Shown: piece after piece, positions 23,456-46,710 of the stretch
Layout: each line of letters begins with the position of its first letter
Position numbering within the stretch: position 1 is the stretch's first letter
Assembly: GCF_001949145.1 (NCBI RefSeq)
Contig: NW_019091436.1
Span: forward strand, 730,407 to 794,406
Source of the DNA: Acanthaster planci
Lineage: Eukaryota > Echinodermata > Asteroidea > Valvatida > Acanthasteridae
Length of the DNA: 64,000 nt
Direction of reading: 5' to 3'
Made by a program: the position numbers and the translations under genes
Notes under the pieces: model-generated
Told to the model about the DNA's origin: nothing
The model's input: only the letters and a program-made list of their open reading frames with translations
Databases searched by the model: none

Positions 23456-25663
23456 TCACCCGCAACAGTTCCATCCATCCACCCTCTTGGCATTGTAGTT
23501 CAATTTCAAGCTGTCGCCCCCATCCAGGGTAGCCCCGCCCGCGTGCTTTCGCTTCAGTTCTTGTGCCAGGAGGGTAAACGTTTGTTCCACATTGGTGGAG
23601 TCCTTGGCTGAGGTCTCCAGGCACTGCAACATCCCATGGTGTTGTGCTATGGCCTGGGCATCGGCAAAGTCTACCTGCCGCAAATCCTCCAAGTCTTTCT
23701 TATTGCCTGAATGAGAAAAATTCAAGATTGGATGAAATTTTCTTGTTTAAGTGGCAGACACAATTGATTTAGGCTCTGCTGATATTAACCCTAACAGTCC
23801 CGAATGCTACAAAGTACTACTTAGTAGTAAAATGTAGTACTCAGCCCTGTCGCTTGTAAGAGGACATGACATTATTATTCTCTGAAGCCATAAAATACAA
23901 TAGTTACAGTGGACCGACAGATGTCTGGAATAAAGACTACTTTGAATTCAGAGCAACATCCCTTTGATAGGAAAATGTTCCCTGTATGCACAGATTAAGG
24001 AGTGCATGTATGTGGTGCTAGTCACACATTGAACTCATGCTACAAAATTCTGTAGGTCAACGTTTAGTCTCCGCGAGTTCACTTTGACAATTTTCTCACC
24101 AGCCAGTCTTTTCTTGATCAGTGAGGGGAAGCTTCTAGTCAAGAGTGAATACTGTGAGTGCTGACCACATAATTCTCTAGCTTTTTACACAATGGGCAAA
24201 AGTACCAAACTAGTTCGACCTAAATCAGCCCCAGTTTCAAGCTCTGTTTCATGAAGTTGGAGAAAAATCTATTCAGAATTCGAAGACCTCAAATTTGAGT
24301 GGTGAATTACTTGAATTTTTGACCATTGTATATTTATAAATCTCATTGAGGAACTCTACTGGTTGAAGAATAAATTAAATTGGCCCAATTCTGGTTAGAT
24401 TTTTCCACCTCTCGGGGTTCTAAATTAACAATTCTTCATTCTGGAAATCAATTACCTATCAACACTTGAGCAACTGAGTTCCCCGCATACTTTTGTACGT
24501 CTTCAATCCAACGTGGTACATTGTAAAAAGTTTCCTTCTTGGAGATGTCATAGGCAATGATAACACCATTGGCACTGCGATAGTAGCTTTGGGTGATAGT
24601 CCGGAATCGTTCTTGCCCTGCTGTGTCCCACACTTGCAACTGGTTTGTTGAAGATGTAAAAATAAAAAGCAAGAACAAATTGTTTTAAAATAATGACAAA
24701 GCTTACTTTTACAAAGTTCAAGTGGAGTACCAAACACTTTTTTTGCATCATCATTTACACAAGACTCCCCCCAAACATAAATTATGCTTTTCAGTTTCCT
24801 CATTTTCAAATCAGTAAAAAGTAGATTTAAGCAAAGAGTACAGAATAGAGGGCCTTCGTGGAGCGCCCTCACAGAGGACGTTTTGTTATTTAGACTTAAT
24901 GGCAATGAATGCACAAAAGGTTTACTCGAGCCTGTCCAAGAGGAAGAAAGAAATTATGGCTGTGCCGAATATCCGAATAACTAAATATTTGATTGATTGT
25001 TGAATATTTGAATATTATTTGTCGAATTTGAATATTCAAATGAAAAAATTCATGAAAAGGAAGGGACAACTTTCTTTGTTTTAAATGAGAAAATTGCACT
25101 ATGGAGGCTTGTTTCAAGCAGATTCAAATGAAAAGTGTCAGAAATCTTACAAAAATTTAATAAGTAGACCCACGCTTCGGAATTTTCTCACCTAAATTTC
25201 ACTTTTTGGGACTAGTTATCATTTTCCAACGGCTGTAATAACATTTTAAGGCAAAATTAGTGTTGTATGCATATGGAACTCTTTCAAAAAACTTGTTATA
25301 ACTTGTAAAAAACTTTGTGATCGCTTGAATGTGTACCTCAACCCCCCCTCCAAAAAATGCAAGGCCCCACCCACACTTTGTTATCTTGAAATAAATTTAA
25401 ATTATCAATCATCTTAGCAATTCGGCAGGCATCTATAAATTAACTACAAACAGATAGATGGTTACCTTGACTTTTTTACCATCCACCGTGAGTGATTTCA
25501 TTGTGAAATCCACACCTATGGTGCTGTGTTGTTTCTCGAGGAAAGTTCCCGATTTGAAACGCTGAACAACACAAGTTTTACCAACGCCGGCATCGCCAAT
25601 TAAAACGATCTTGAAAAGATAATCGAAGGAGTCATCAGACTCCATATGGTATGGATAAGACAT
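23456..25663 (-). CDS. RAB43: RAB43/RAB19-type small GTPase, complete, 3 exons
   Basis: Exons in transcript order: 25663-25466, 24639-24456 and 23706-23456, GT-AG introns, phases joining, 210 aa. It is a Rab GTPase, a prenylated switch for vesicle traffic (the RAB43/RAB19 group acts at the Golgi and apical trafficking routes). G1 is GDAGVGKT (23-30), the effector-loop threonine is T48 in HSTIGVDF, G3 is WDTAGQE (70-76), G4 is NKKD (129-132) and G5 is ETSAK (158-162). The C-terminus ends NCCG, a double-cysteine prenylation site. [21 protein letters not shown] and [11 protein letters not shown] are typical of RAB43/RAB19. Separating RAB43 from RAB19 by eye is uncertain. A second in-frame methionine at residue 7 (25645) is an alternative start. 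The gene is divergent from PSMA5. Confidence 0.95.
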
Positions 25664-26871
25664 AATTGTATTCTACTTAAATACGAAGGCAGATACTCCA
25701 TTCAGTCTCGCATTTTTTGATGAATCGGAGAAATTGTTCGCACCCAAACTCCACGTACAGGCGGCCACGACTCTCCCTGATGACGATGATGTCACCGTGG
25801 CATTTGCAAGGGCAATATTTCCCTGGTTTCAAGATAATCGATGTATATGTCCCAATTGCCGGGTACCATCACGTTGTACTGCTCAAAACACATGCTATTG
25901 AAGGAGACCGGAAGTATTAACTTTAGCTGTCCCAAATTGTTCTTTGAAAATAACTGGCCATGCCAAAGTTACTGAAAATGTTACTATTTAGGCCATTCTG
26001 TCCGAGTTCAATATGAATTAAGGGACAACTTAATTAGAATGACATTTTTTTGTAAACCTAAAAAAATAAAATCACGCTCAGAGCTCCCCAGCCCTACTAG
26101 TATATACTGCTAGTGGTATCGTTTGTCAGTGTGTCAGAGGTTATATTGAACTTCCGGCGTGTGTTCGCAAAATTTGAAGTGTTGTGGTCGTCGTTTGCAG
26201 ATTTTTTCGCTGTTGTTCATAGGGGTGTCCATGGTGTTTGTCCGGAATTAACTTTAAAAGCAAAGGTATTTTTAGATCTTGTTTCTGTTTTGATTTTTAA
26301 TTGAAGGTTTTTGCTCACTTTTAGTTGTTGTTTCAAGAGCAGTGGCCTAAAATAGTGAACGGAGGCCATTCTCATTAGCCTCGTGCATGTCATGTGCATG
26401 GCTGTGCCCAGTTTCCGGACAGTAGGTTTTAAAGCATTGCGTGCATTTCACACGTTGTTTGAACCTCCATCATCATGTCCATGGTCATGATGGTTTAAAA
26501 CGTAAAATAGCTAGGAAGGGGTTTAAGGGCAAAGTCTGCGATCTCCATATTTCTCTTTCTTGACTGATTGATTTGTCAGTGTTTATAAATATTATTATAT
26601 TTGCATTTGGTAGTGTTTGTTGTCATGAATAATTATCACCAAAACCATGGAGGTAGAATCACTGCCAAAACTAGAAGAGCATTAAGCACTGTTGTGGTCT
26701 TGAATTCAACATTCAAGAAAAACAATTCCAAACTTGACTTTAATGTAATCAACCCAGTTCATTGAAATAGCCAAACTCCGTTTTTATATTTCAACCAGAA
26801 TTTAAGTACTGTTCTCCATTCCGTTCATAATTTGACATTTGTGGATATTTCCTTTTTGTAATTAGATCACC
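25664..26871. promoter_or_regulatory. Shared upstream region of the divergent Rab and PSMA5 genes
   Basis: The two start codons face away from each other 1.2 kb apart. The region holds an ETS-type CCGGAAGT at 25908-25915 and its reverse form CTTCCGG at 26151-26157. The bases just before the PSMA5 ATG (CCTTTTTGTAATTAG then ATCACC) look like a splice acceptor, so PSMA5 probably has a noncoding first exon near 26100-26280. That exon and promoter activity are inferred. Confidence 0.5.
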
Positions 26872-30660
<3,789 letters not shown>

Positions 30661-32270
30661 ATAATGTGAGACCAGGTTTTTGTAAACGTGTACAAGTTTT
30701 TCTCGATTGTAATATTAGTTATCACACAAGTGCAAGTGGAACATGGAATAATGTCTTGTGCATGTGTCGTATACAGGACACAGATGCACTACATTATTCT
30801 GTGTTCTAAGAACACAAGCATGATAACGAATTGATCTTCAAGCAAACTTGACGCATAGTAAAAAATGTTATCTGGGCGTTATGCGCGTAAACTCGCCACC
30901 TTTGAATTTCAAGGAAATTTTGCGGTTGTGCATTTTGCTTTTAGCGTAAAGCGTTGAGTTAGAACAGCACATTACGCGGGGTTTGATATGAACCGTGCAG
31001 TATGGTTACATATCATACTGCTTGTTGCCACGGATCGACCAATCAGAATTGAGAATTCAAGTTTGCCTGAAGATAATATGTCATATCACAGACTATCCTA
31101 AAAGTGTCTTTACAATGTCCGGCATCTAGAATTCCTTGAGATCTAGAACTCTTGAGAACTTTTACTGTTAACACTATTAAAAAAAACACATGACTGGCCC
31201 AAGACTAAGGGGTATCCTCCATGACAGAAATCAACCCTGATGTAGTTTTATTTCGTTGCTGTATAAAACTTCTTTCCTCTGTCTGTAAGTTTGCAAGTGA
31301 ACCGTTTGAGATTGTCTGTGGGTTACCATCTAACTCAGAAAAGAGACTGTAATCAGTAAACATTAAAGTGAGTAACCAGACTGCTCAGATATTGACAGAA
31401 TTTTTTAGAAATTATTGGCTGTTGGAAAACCAGCACAAAATGAAGTTCATTATGAAGGCTTTTAACAAATCAGAGTTTGACATGAATTTTCTGGGAAATT
31501 GACGTCAGATTCTTTGTTAACAGTGGTCCATTTTGAATACAACGTGCAAACTCTAGTCCTCTGGTTATTGCTATTTTTCACATCTTTGAAGGTCAAGATG
31601 TTCCGTTTCTGGTTATAATGATTGGAGGCGTTAGTTTCAACTGTGCATTTTTGCACAAACTTAATGGGACTACCAAATTCTTACGAGTAACACTTTGGGT
31701 AGGCCCAGTTTTATTTGGATTGAGAGTCAACTTTTGGGGTTGCTTGCAGACAGCAAAGTGAAATTGGCCTAAGTGCATGGGGTCTGCTAGAGAGGCACAG
31801 AGAATCAACAGGTGAAAAAGAAAGGGTATCAATCCGACCCTAACAACCTTTGTTGACAAGGGGGAAAGGGTAGCAAACTTAGTGTAGTTTTCCCAAAGAG
31901 AAAAATTCACAACTGTCACTTCATTTATGAGTCATAAATGCATTGCACGTGACCTGTATGAACATGTATTCTTTTGCAGTTCCAAATTCTTAAGAATCAG
32001 GCTATTATTAAAACTGATTGTCACTTTTGACAAATCCAATACTTAAGATTTTTATTTCTAATTTTGTATTCCCTGTGGTTTTCACTTTTTAAATAAGTTT
32101 GCCACCGTGTATCTGATGACCTTTGCTCAGGCCACAAACTTAGAAAAAACCTTGTATATGATAAACCAGCTTTTTCTTTGCTCGTTAAGAACAAGGATCT
32201 ACATATTAAAACATTGCAACAAAACACTGAAAGAACATCAAGTAAATTGAATTGCTGAAAACATTTCTAG
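30661..32270. other. Convergent 3' ends of PSMA5 and MEIG1
   Basis: PSMA5 (plus) is followed by ATTAAA at 31362-31367. MEIG1 (minus) has AATAAA on its strand at 32280-32275. Between them only short ORFs are seen. The two transcripts probably end about 0.9 kb apart. Confidence 0.4.
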
Positions 32271-32280
32271 AAATTTTATT

Positions 32281-33598
32281 TACAAATAATTAGCAGCAGT
32301 TTATAAAGATTTTGCACAGATGAAAACGAAAAAAAATAATAAAAATGCTGTAGCAACTTGCATATGCACTCGGGTACCCCTACAACATGCACCTACAATA
32401 ACAGCTTTTACTCAGGGTGCATGTGTGTCGTGTGACCAATAAGCCATGCGCGTCTTGAGTAAAGGCTCACACATAAACTCTGTATGCAATGCATATTCTT
32501 TGGTCTTTTCCACATGGCTGCATTTTCATTTTTCTTCACCTGACATGGCCTAATCCACACACGACTTGAGGTCTTTTCAAAACAAATGCACTTTGTGTAA
32601 AACTACATGTATGAGAAACAGTGCTTCAAAGAATGTTTTTATGGAGACGGACCTCAAAAGACTTGTGTATTTTTTTCCAAAGACAAGGACATTTCTGTTC
32701 TAAGATATGCAAACTGTGTTTTATAAACATTCATATGAACGTACTGTATCACTATATCGTGGTACATGCATTACAATACATTACAATGAGCATGGCACAA
32801 AACTTTCAAAGATGTTTTTTTAAGGCAGGATTGCATTTTATTTTAGCTAGAACAGTGCAAAAAATGTTCATATAAAAATATGTACACCAAACAGAAATAG
32901 ATTTCAGTTAATTAAAAACATCCATTAACAATTAAAGGTGGGACACCAGTCTGCGTTGTAATTTCTTCATTCCTTCACATCTGATTGGAAATATGTTGGG
33001 CTACTTTTAGTAAAACAATGGACAATATTATGAGGACAGCTTTTGCCATAGCACGGCTGATCAAGATTTACTTGTTACAGAAAACCACTAGCACACAGCA
33101 TTCTGTGCAAGATAATTGTTTAAGCATGCACAAATCTCTAGAAAGTGAACTTGTAATCAACCTGGACAAATTTACCACATGTATTGACAGTTTTGGCTTA
33201 ACTCACACACATTTCTGTGGCCACTGAATGTATTTTTTCCGTACTATATTTGGGCAGCGTAATTTACTCTACAAAATACCCTGAAATTCTCTGTACGACA
33301 AGTCACATCTATACCTAAATGCTAAAGACACATATAAACTTAAATATCAAATTTCTTAAAAAAACAATATTTTAGGGACAAAAGAGACCTGTGATTAGAT
33401 TTACTGAAAGAGTGGTGTTATAATCTGGAAACAGCACCAACTGTGTGATGAAATCCCACGGCAAAACACTTTGAAAATGGAAATCACTTTTGGCATTCAA
33501 ACAGTTAAATTCATAAATGTCTTGTGGTTTGTAGCACATAGAGTCCAAGAGTTGGGTCATGTCCGCACACAACGGCCTGCCGTTATGGCTTTGACACT
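32281..33598 (-). other. Probable MEIG1 3' untranslated region
   Basis: No exon was recognised between the MEIG1 stop and the minus-strand AATAAA at 32280-32275. If that signal is used, the UTR is about 1.3 kb. Confidence 0.35.
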
Positions 33599-34205
33599 TT
33601 AATATCCGTACAGCTTAATCTTGTTGACATCTTTATCAGGGCACTCCCTGCCCTTGTTGTAATAGTAGTAATTGCCATCCTTACGTTGAAGCTTCTTAAT
33701 GTAGCCCGAGTTTGGCCATCTGTCGATCTGGTCGAACAAAGAGAGGAAAAAACTCTGGATATTAACCAGGTTAATTAATGCAGGGTTTGCTTGAAGAGAC
33801 ATCACAACAAGCCACCTGTTGGAACCAAAAATTAGCAATACCAACTCAATCTCCAGTCCAGGGATGAATCCGTAGGCTACAGCAAATTAATGTTTGAGGC
33901 AGAACTTTTAGACCCAGAATATTTAGACCCAGTCCAAATGTTAGAAGGCAGGGGCCCAGTGCCCAAATGACAAAAGAGAAAGGGGTCCACAGAATCCAAG
34001 ATGCTGAGACTTATCAAGGCTGACTTGTGTTTAGGGTTTTTTATTTCAGCTTAGGGCCTAGACCTACCTCTCCCTTAACTGCGTTGTATTCCACAGCATC
34101 TCGGTAGCCCGCCAGTTGAAGTCTGTAGGCCTCTTCAACCTCCTCAGACCAATGTTTGGGTCGACGGACTGATTTGGGTTTCATTGAGTCGACAGGACTT
34201 GCCAT
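33599..34205 (-). CDS. MEIG1: MEIG1, meiosis/spermiogenesis-expressed protein, complete, 2 exons
   Basis: Exons in transcript order: 34205-34068 and 33727-33599, GT-AG intron, phase 0, 88 aa, the same length as human MEIG1. In mouse, MEIG1 binds PACRG and is needed to build the sperm flagellum (manchette transport). The N-terminal exon has [20 protein letters not shown] followed by [12 protein letters not shown], and the second exon starts [18 protein letters not shown] with the YYYYNK run and ends in KLYGY. These match the family's W-S-E-E, A-G-Y-R-D, D-R-W-P and Y-Y-Y-N-K positions. It is convergent with PSMA5. A testis role in this organism is inferred from the family. Confidence 0.94.
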
Positions 34206-35435
34206 ATTGGTAGGCTGTTGTCAGCGGTAGTTTTTCTCAGAGATGACTCTGTGCGTGACACAAAGTAGGGAAATGTAATGTTAAATTTACACACGTTATT
34301 TTAAGGGGATTTTGTTGTTTTTTCAGAAATCCGCAAATGCAAATCCACTGGCTGAGTTCACTGGTAAATAATGCTCACAATGGCTTTTTATTTTTAAATA
34401 CTCACCAACAAAATCTGACTGAAATCCTCTTCCTTGTTGTTAAGGCTCTAGGAATGGCATAAACGATCGGATCACCGGTTTATAATGTTCTACGGCCGGT
34501 CGCGCGTGGTTGGTTGCCCAACATTCAAACATGTTGTGGGTTGTTTTGACGAGTTGCCAGGGAGTGCTTTTTAAATCCTAGACTGGCTGCAAGTCTTCGA
34601 CGGCTCTACGTTATTGAAAGGGCGCCCTCTGTCCGTGTAGGCCATCGGGTCATGCCAAGTAGTACTGCTGGTTATCTCGAAGTCACGGTACTAGTACGTA
34701 AAAAGTGGTCTCAGTAAATGAGACGCTCAGCTGATCCAGAACAAAAGCGACAAAAATACAAAAGCAAACAAATAAAAATAGCAAACGCACTAATAAAAAC
34801 AACTCCAGAGTTTCCTTGAGGAGAAATGCACTTTTGTTAAACTTCATTAATTCAAAATACACGTGACTGTCAAGTCCAAAAGCTTGGAAGGCAGACTCGG
34901 TTAAACACAACCATACAAACTGTAAGAATTGCGGGCTTCTCTTTAATAATTTTGCACATTTAAGTGTCTTGCCTTTATTCTCCACAAACATAACTGCTTA
35001 TGTGCACAGATCGGCATTACCACACTCCAATTTTCAATGTCGAGTAAATCTTCCAATCAATTACACTGAGGCTGATTGCTTAAAATCATACGGATTGATT
35101 TTCACAATAGTAACCCAACTTATAAAATTACTATCGCTAAACGTACTTTGAAAATATTACTTGGAATAAGGTAATGAGAAATATAACTGTCATTTTCCAA
35201 GTTCATTTTATCCAAAATCTACACCATGATATGAACATCAATTATTGAAGTCGTTCGAGGCTATCTGATCAACGAGATACCAAGCTACAATGCAAAGTAC
35301 CTACATGTAGGTTTGCCCGCCCCATAAAGCTATATTAAGTTAATAAAGCCCTATGGTTCACCTTACAAAATGTTCATTTGGGTTAAGACAGCCCCACAAT
35401 GCAAGACATGTAATCGTACATTTTGACAGGTGTGA
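34206..35435. other. MEIG1 upstream region and intergenic sequence
   Basis: A CpG-richer patch near 34470-34660 (CGGCCGGTCGCGCG) is the likely MEIG1 promoter. No TATA box was seen. Beyond it the sequence is AT-rich with no recognisable gene. Confidence 0.4.
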
Positions 35436-35698
35436 ATTATTATTATTATTTATTTCTGGTATAATGACACCAAGGATTCCTCAAAAGCGCCCTTGATACT
35501 GTAAGCTCGCAAGCCTGAAGAAACCGGTAAAGAGGAGACAATGAGAAGCAGTTACAGTTTTAGAGGTGGCAGTGGGTAAAACCCACGGACTCGGGTAGGG
35601 ACTGAAAACCCAATCCACATGTGGACCGAGCCGGGATTCGAACCAAGACCGCAGAGGTGGAAGGCAAGGAAAGAACCACTACGCCAACCTGATCTCCC
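35436..35698 (-). mobile_element. tRNA-derived SINE, full-length-looking copy
   Basis: Read on the minus strand, the head carries a pol III A box TGGCGTAGTGG (35686-35676) and a perfect B box GGTTCGAATCC (35644-35634), 31 bases apart. A body of about 180 bp without an ORF follows, and it ends in an AATAAATAATAATAAT-type tail. This is the classic layout of a tRNA-derived SINE. I cannot assign it to a named family. A body of the Meta or other conserved-core SINE type is possible but untested. Confidence 0.85.
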
Positions 35699-38216
35699 AA
35701 AGAATGGGTGCTCCGACAAGTGACGAGCCCCAGCGGTATGTGGGATTTTAAAAAGTGGTCTCTTGTCAGTCTCTTCGAGGCTTTCCTTTTGCTACATGCT
35801 CAGTAATGTGTGATGGCCTCGCCATTTTGAATGAATACTGGACATTCTTGACCACTTTTGGATGGCTACAATAATAGAGCCATCAAAACACACTTTTGGT
35901 TGTCTTCAGCTCCACCTGCTTTCATAAGGTCCCCAACTTTAAAGATTTAGCTCAATACAAGTGTTTCACTTGAAGAACATTAAAACGTCTCACATAAAAC
36001 CAAAATATTTTTTTTATATTTAAAGAGTGGCTCTGAGCCGGCGATGAAGCCACATGATACATGAAGCCTCATTTTGAAAAAGACCGTGGATTGGTAGTTG
36101 GGGCCAACTATTTGACCCTGAGGCACTGCTGGGGTAAACAAAGAAAATATGGGCCTTTTTCCAAACCCCAGCTGTCTCCAGTCATTGGCTTCAGTTTCAG
36201 GAATTTAGTCCCACTAAATAAGGTCTTGCCAAAATCTCAATTCAGCTGTTTGGCCAACATTTTGAGTATTTGCAACTGACTTGCAACTACTAACACGAAT
36301 CGATCCTGAACATAAACCACTGCCGGAGATGAAACCTGGATTTGAAAAATGGCCGTGGAATCAAACTCCATTAATTGCATGGTTCACAGTTGCAAAACAA
36401 CCAGCAACTCCAAATATGTTACTCCTATTTAACAACTTACAAAACACTTTAAAGTCCCATAAAAATAAATGTGGTGCTCCTTAGAAACAAACACTGTCAC
36501 CGATTTGTCTTGGGAATGAACTATCAAAATTACTTGTAAAAACCACAAGAAAACTACAATTTTAACATACTGTAAACTTGAACAGTAAATGTTGTTAACA
36601 GAGCATGGAGACTTTATACACTACTTCACAAGAATGATTTACAGCTCATTATATCAAAATTATACATGCTATTTCAGACTTACAAAAAATTAAATGAAAG
36701 TATGCTAGACCAATGCACACTCTACAGAAACTAATCACCAAAGAATCAGCATCAACTTCCACATAAAGTGTTTGGCCTTATCTCTCACACAAGACTCCAA
36801 AAACATTTCAGAAATTAACCTTCACCCTCTGAACTCGCTAATTTAGTGTGATATTTAGTTTTTTCTTTCTCCAAAATGTCAAACAAAATGTGATTGAACT
36901 TGAAAAAATCCCCAGAACTCATTACTTAAGAGTCACATTCTAATTTGTCTCATGTCAACAAAACACAGAAAAAACTCAATGCTTCGCTCCTCAAATTAAA
37001 AAGAACAACAGCACAACTTAACAAGGAACATAGAGATAACTGTTGATGTGAAAGCTAAACAAACGGCATAATGCTATTTGGCTTTTGTACATCTTGCACT
37101 TTGACACTGTTGGGTTTATTAAAACAGATATACATGTATTGCGATTCTTCAAGAGTACATTGGAGATTCCGTAGGACAGATCCAGAACTAAATATTCAGG
37201 GGAGCCATCTTTTTTAGATGGGGATTTGAAATTTTTTCATGTTACATGCCATGGAAGAGGTAAGGCTAGTTTTTCGGGCTTTTTACATGCTTTTTGAAGG
37301 ATGGGGAATGAAATGGACCACAAACTTGCCTTTGTCTCATTGTTAAAAAAAAAAACATGACCTCTTTTTTGGGTGGGGGAGGAAGACCATGGCCCCTACT
37401 GACGACCCCCCGCCCCGCCCCCCCATACACTGTTGGAGATATCAGGCTAATTTCAAGGAGTTACTCGGTAAGGGCTAGGGGCAGAAAATACTCACTTAAA
37501 GCAATCACAGGCTACCAGCCAAAATGCCCTGACACAGTGCAGATCAGCTGAAACTGGTACTCAGCCGATGCTGTGCTAAGTAGCATAATGAATCCATGGT
37601 CCCACTTCAGGGCTGCGCTTACAACAGGATTTTGCACTTGCGATTGACATTCTATGCATTATGCCCTAGCACAATCATTCTACGCTTACCACCTAACACA
37701 CAGAATTCTTATGCATATCTAACAATACAGAGCTGCATTAAACTAGCAGAAAGCTAGCACTGCCTTTCTAATACGCGGATAATATTTAGGTTTGTTCTGG
37801 GCATAGCAACAGTCACAGGAGGTTGGAATACGGTCTGGATATTGTGCAAATAAGTTACAATCTAAACTATTGCTGAATAACATTCTACATGCCTTTGGGG
37901 GTATACATGTACATGGGCAGATACATGAAATTGGTAGAAAATTGTACGATTTCACTTCAGGTTTTCTCATACTTCTGCTATTCAGTCAATTTCATTTTTT
38001 TACACAGCAGACAAGAAGTCAGGAATGTAAAGGCATCGCACATGTTTACCTCAAAGTTTTGGTACAAAGGAAAAACAAAGCATCTATAAATAGAGCTAGT
38101 GCATGTACATTTCCTAAAATTTGATAAAAAGACCCCAAATCAGGCCACCAAAGGACTTGAATCTTGAAGAAATGCCTCAATGGTACGATGTGCCATCAAA
38201 CTAGATACATTTTTGC
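35699..38216. other. Intergenic between MEIG1 and NAMPT, repeat-bearing
   Basis: No gene was recognised. A weak duplicated block occurs: GCCGGCGATGAAGCC with TTTTGAAAAAGACCGTGG near 36037-36090, and GCCGGAGATGAAACC with TTTGAAAAATGGCCGTGG near 36321-36357. Homopolymer runs of A, G and C lie at 37340-37425. Confidence 0.45.
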
Positions 38217-38379
38217 TTTATTAGTTGGAACATCAGTCACATAATCAGATAATTAGTACGAAAGGGTCTGCAAGGCATGATGGGAACCCAAAGGCATGAT
38301 GCGAACCCGATGCACCATGGGAGTCAACAGAATGATGAAATTTTCTGGCAGGACAGGATTGATTACAAAGGGAGAGCTG
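38217..38379 (-). terminator. NAMPT 3' untranslated region with poly(A) signal
   Basis: On the minus strand an AATAAA lies at 38222-38217, about 160 bases after the NAMPT stop codon, giving a short 3' UTR. Confidence 0.5.
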
Positions 38380-45315
<6,936 letters not shown>

Positions 45316-46190
45316 TTGAACTTATCTCACTTCTTCTAGAGGCAAGTCAAGGAGAAATGAAAAATTAGGGACACAAGTAAAAAAAGGAAGGCACACTTCC
45401 ATGCAATAAATGTGGGAACTTTTAAAATTCCTGCCAACAGAACTCATTAATCTAGGCATGAACCTGCTAATAATACATGTACTTAAATTCTGATTAGTTT
45501 GCAACTTCATTTTGTTTTTGTTGTTTTGGGTTTTTTTGCTTACTTTTATGTTTGCTTTGTCTTCCAAGGATTCAGTTTACAGATGTTTAATGACATGACG
45601 GCTGATGTTTAAAAAGAGTTAATTCACAAGCTGCGATTGGCCAGACAATAAAACATGTGAAAGTATTGAACACTTGCAAAAGTGAATACAATCATTCTTC
45701 CCTGAAATGCCCGAAAAAAACGTGACACGGCAACATTAGCCAAAACACACAAAAGTACATACACATGTACACTGTACTTACAAATGCAGATATTTATTAC
45801 AGCATGTTTGCCATGAAAAGCATCACAATTATTTTTTTTCTTTACACACCGCTTAAAAAGTGTAAACATGACATGTGACTGTTCTAAACCAATGAAATCC
45901 CAGAATAGAAGTTACAACATGACAAGAACTCTTGGGTTCATCATGTTGTTTCCTTTTTTGCTGTTTGTTCTCTCCTGTTTTTTTCTCTCTTTGAAGGGAT
46001 CTTTGAAAGGTAAATTTAATTTAAGATCAGTTCTTTACAGACTGATCTTGTACCTGTTTCCAATACTGCCAATTGGTACAACAGAAGCAGGCAGCATCCA
46101 GTCTAAAGTGCTGTAGTTTATTTTACATTTTACCCAACACCACATTTAGTGCCAATTACAGGATGGTACTAAGTGAAGAAGAAAACAAAG
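45316..46190. other. NAMPT upstream region
   Basis: No clear core promoter or CpG-rich patch is seen directly upstream of the NAMPT start, which favours a distant noncoding first exon or an unrecognised promoter. The sequence is AT-rich with short ORFs only. Confidence 0.35.
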
Positions 46191-46200
46191 GAATATTCAG

Positions 46201-46313
46201 TTCTAGAGGTAGGAGGAAAATCCTGTTTCGGGGAAAACCACGGATGTGGATTCGAACCCAAGCCCCAAGTGGTGGAAGGCGAGGAAAGGACCACTATGCC
46301 AACCTGACTCCCC
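46201..46313 (-). mobile_element. tRNA-derived SINE, second copy (tRNA-like head only)
   Basis: On the minus strand the A box TGGCATAGTGG (46301-46291) and B box GGTTCGAATCC (46258-46248) are at the same spacing as in the 35.4 kb copy, with CCTTTCCTCGCCTTCCACC between them as in that copy. After the B box only about 50 bases align, ending at ACCTCTAGAACTG. The body is internally deleted or lost, and no TAA-type tail was found. Confidence 0.75.
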
Positions 46314-46534
46314 ACAGTTCTGGGGGTACGGTAACACTGGGGCTAGATTGAAAAAGCCAGTGCTATAGTCATACCTAGGCTCTATGGGGAGACTGGCAAA
46401 TCTCTCCACCACATTAGTGTCGCCTACATGTACGTGCACCCATTCTGGATATTTACATCTCACCGGGGCCGGGGATGAATAATGCCATGGCATGAAAACG
46501 TGTTTGGTGTTGACGCTGGGCCGGTTTGTTTTCC

Positions 46535-46710
46535 ACAGATCTGGATCACAATCAGTGATCCCAAAGCTGGTCGGTGCTGCTATCAATGATTAGGCCAAGG
46601 CAGCAAGGTGGGTTCTGGTGTCAGTGAACCACATGGATCTGGATCTCGATCGGTGATCCTAATGCTGGTTCGCACTATCTAACGTTAGGCCCTAGTACTA
46701 GCCTATACTA
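46535..46710. repeat. Diverged tandem duplication, about 97-bp period
   Basis: GATCTGGATCACAATCAGTG at 46537 and GATCTGGATCTCGATCGGTG at 46634 begin two related blocks that both run to a TTAGGCC. Confidence 0.55.

Noticed and set aside
24960-25045. GAATATTTGAATATT-rich stretch in the Rab intron
   Set aside because: Simple AT-rich sequence. No defined unit length or arms could be fixed.
35634-35686. Possible tRNA gene (A and B boxes)
   Set aside because: The body does not continue as a tRNA and ends in a TAA-type tail. It is a SINE head.
46203-46586. 127-codon minus-strand ORF
   Set aside because: It runs through the SINE head and the neighbouring tandem duplication, so it is explained by repeat sequence.
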